A DNA stretch of 20,113 nucleotides from an archaeon (GTDB lineage: Archaea > EX4484-52 > B79-G9). Within the stretch, counting starts at the first letter, position 1, and every line of letters begins with the position of its first letter. The notes beneath the pieces were generated by a model, which saw nothing but the letters and a program-made list of their open reading frames with translations, did no database searches and had not been told where the DNA came from. The position numbers and the translations under genes are program-made. This document shows, piece by piece, positions 19,763 through 20,113 of this stretch. Location: positions 1-20,113 of the forward strand of contig WSZW01000086.1 in NCBI GenBank assembly GCA_013139905.1, written 5' to 3'.

Positions 19763-19772
19763 AATATTTAAA
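19763..19772 (-). promoter_or_regulatory. TATA box of tRNA-Trp
   Basis: TTTAAATATT on the minus strand, centred about 35 bp before the tRNA-Trp 5' end, predicted start near 19742. It begins a few bases after the stop codon of the gene at 19778, so the tRNA has its own promoter. Confidence 0.45.
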
Positions 19773-19777
19773 AATAT

Positions 19778-20113
19778 TTATTCTTTTGTTGTGTTAGTTA
19801 TTGTGTCTATAAAATCTTTACCTTTTTCTTTTAATGTTTTAGTATTACAGATTTTACCGTATTCGTAGATTTCACCGTTTTCACAGACCATATATTTTGT
19901 AGTGGTTGCGTTAAATATGTAAGCAGCACCACACTCGTTTAACTCGGCTTTCAAAAAACGATGAGTTTGATTAAAATAATTATCCAATATAATACTTGCC
20001 GTGTTCTGACTTAGAATAGTACTAGGATTAACGAATACCGGCTCACCAATTTTTGAATCAAGGCAATTTTTCATGATTCCCAAATCTGTTTTTTCAAATA
20101 CAGAAGAAGTAAC
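19778..20113 (-). CDS. Unknown protein, C-terminal part
   Basis: The frame is open to the right edge, so the gene starts beyond the window; the last 111 residues are seen. An internal ATG (20074) and TTG (20083) exist, but the codons before them continue the same frame without a stop. I do not recognise a family. The visible part has five cysteines (NCLDSK, NECGAAY, MVCENGE, GKICNTK in order, spaced irregularly), sequons (NQT, NAT, NTT) and a strand-rich segment (AAYIFNATTTKYMVCENGEI), which together resemble an extracytoplasmic, disulfide-bonded domain. The end (KEKGKDFIDTITNTTKE) is charged and helical. If secreted, the signal peptide lies outside the window. Confidence is in the reading frame, not in any function. 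Confidence 0.65.
   Translation of the reverse strand, partial: VTSSVFEKTDLGIMKNCLDSKIGEPVFVNPSTILSQNTASIILDNYFNQTHRFLKAELNECGAAYIFNATTTKYMVCENGEIYEYGKICNTKTLKEKGKDFIDTITNTTKE

Noticed and set aside
1..20113. CRISPR array, IS element or prophage
   Set aside because: No regularly spaced repeats, transposase, integrase or phage structural genes were seen on either strand.

Overview
The window is archaeal. It carries aIF5B, aRF1, an archaeal/eukaryotic-type TyrRS, the RNase P protein Rpp21/Rnp4, a tRNA-Trp interrupted at the canonical 37/38 site by a bulge-helix-bulge intron, TATA-box promoters about 25-35 bp upstream of genes, and pilins with class III signal peptides. The DNA is AT-rich, with short tight operons. 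My best guess is a small-genome DPANN-type archaeon (Woesearchaeota/Pacearchaeota-like); the lineage is inferred from general gene content, not from a tree.

Layout. 1-294 (+): C-terminal part of a TatD-family nuclease, ending in a hairpin shared with a convergent secreted/membrane protein (314-1009, -). 1052-3997 (-): a translation-related cluster of aRF1, an NYN-domain RNase-like protein and TyrRS. 4054-4833 (-): a HAD-IIA phosphatase with a leaderless-type promoter. 4986-6442 (+): two genes I do not recognise, ending in a hairpin terminator. 6666-8441 (+): aIF5B.

8438-18642 (-): a ten-kilobase type IV pilus locus of eleven genes. In transcription order it encodes a coiled-coil protein, a two-helix membrane protein, the likely major pilin (followed by an 11-bp hairpin), a minor pilin with its own promoter, a second small pilin-like protein, a GspE/TadA-type ATPase, two single-domain platform proteins (TadB/TadC-like) and three further prepilin-like proteins. 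Of these last three, one is a large protein with calcium-loop modules and one ends in a LamG lectin domain. No FlaH-like gene is present, so an adhesive pilus or secretion filament is more likely than an archaellum. The final gene overlaps the aIF5B stop codon tail to tail.

18716-20113 (-): RNase P protein 4, tRNA-Gly(GCC), a 59-residue unknown protein, tRNA-Trp(CCA) with an 89-nt intron that appears to carry a C/D-type guide for its own C34, and the C-terminal part of an unknown protein. There is no CRISPR array, IS element or rRNA in the window.

Two start modes are visible: strong Shine-Dalgarno sequences (GAGGTG, GGTGAT, GGAGTGA, usually about 6 nt from the start) for internal or leadered genes, and TATA boxes placed about 25 bp from the ATG for leaderless genes.
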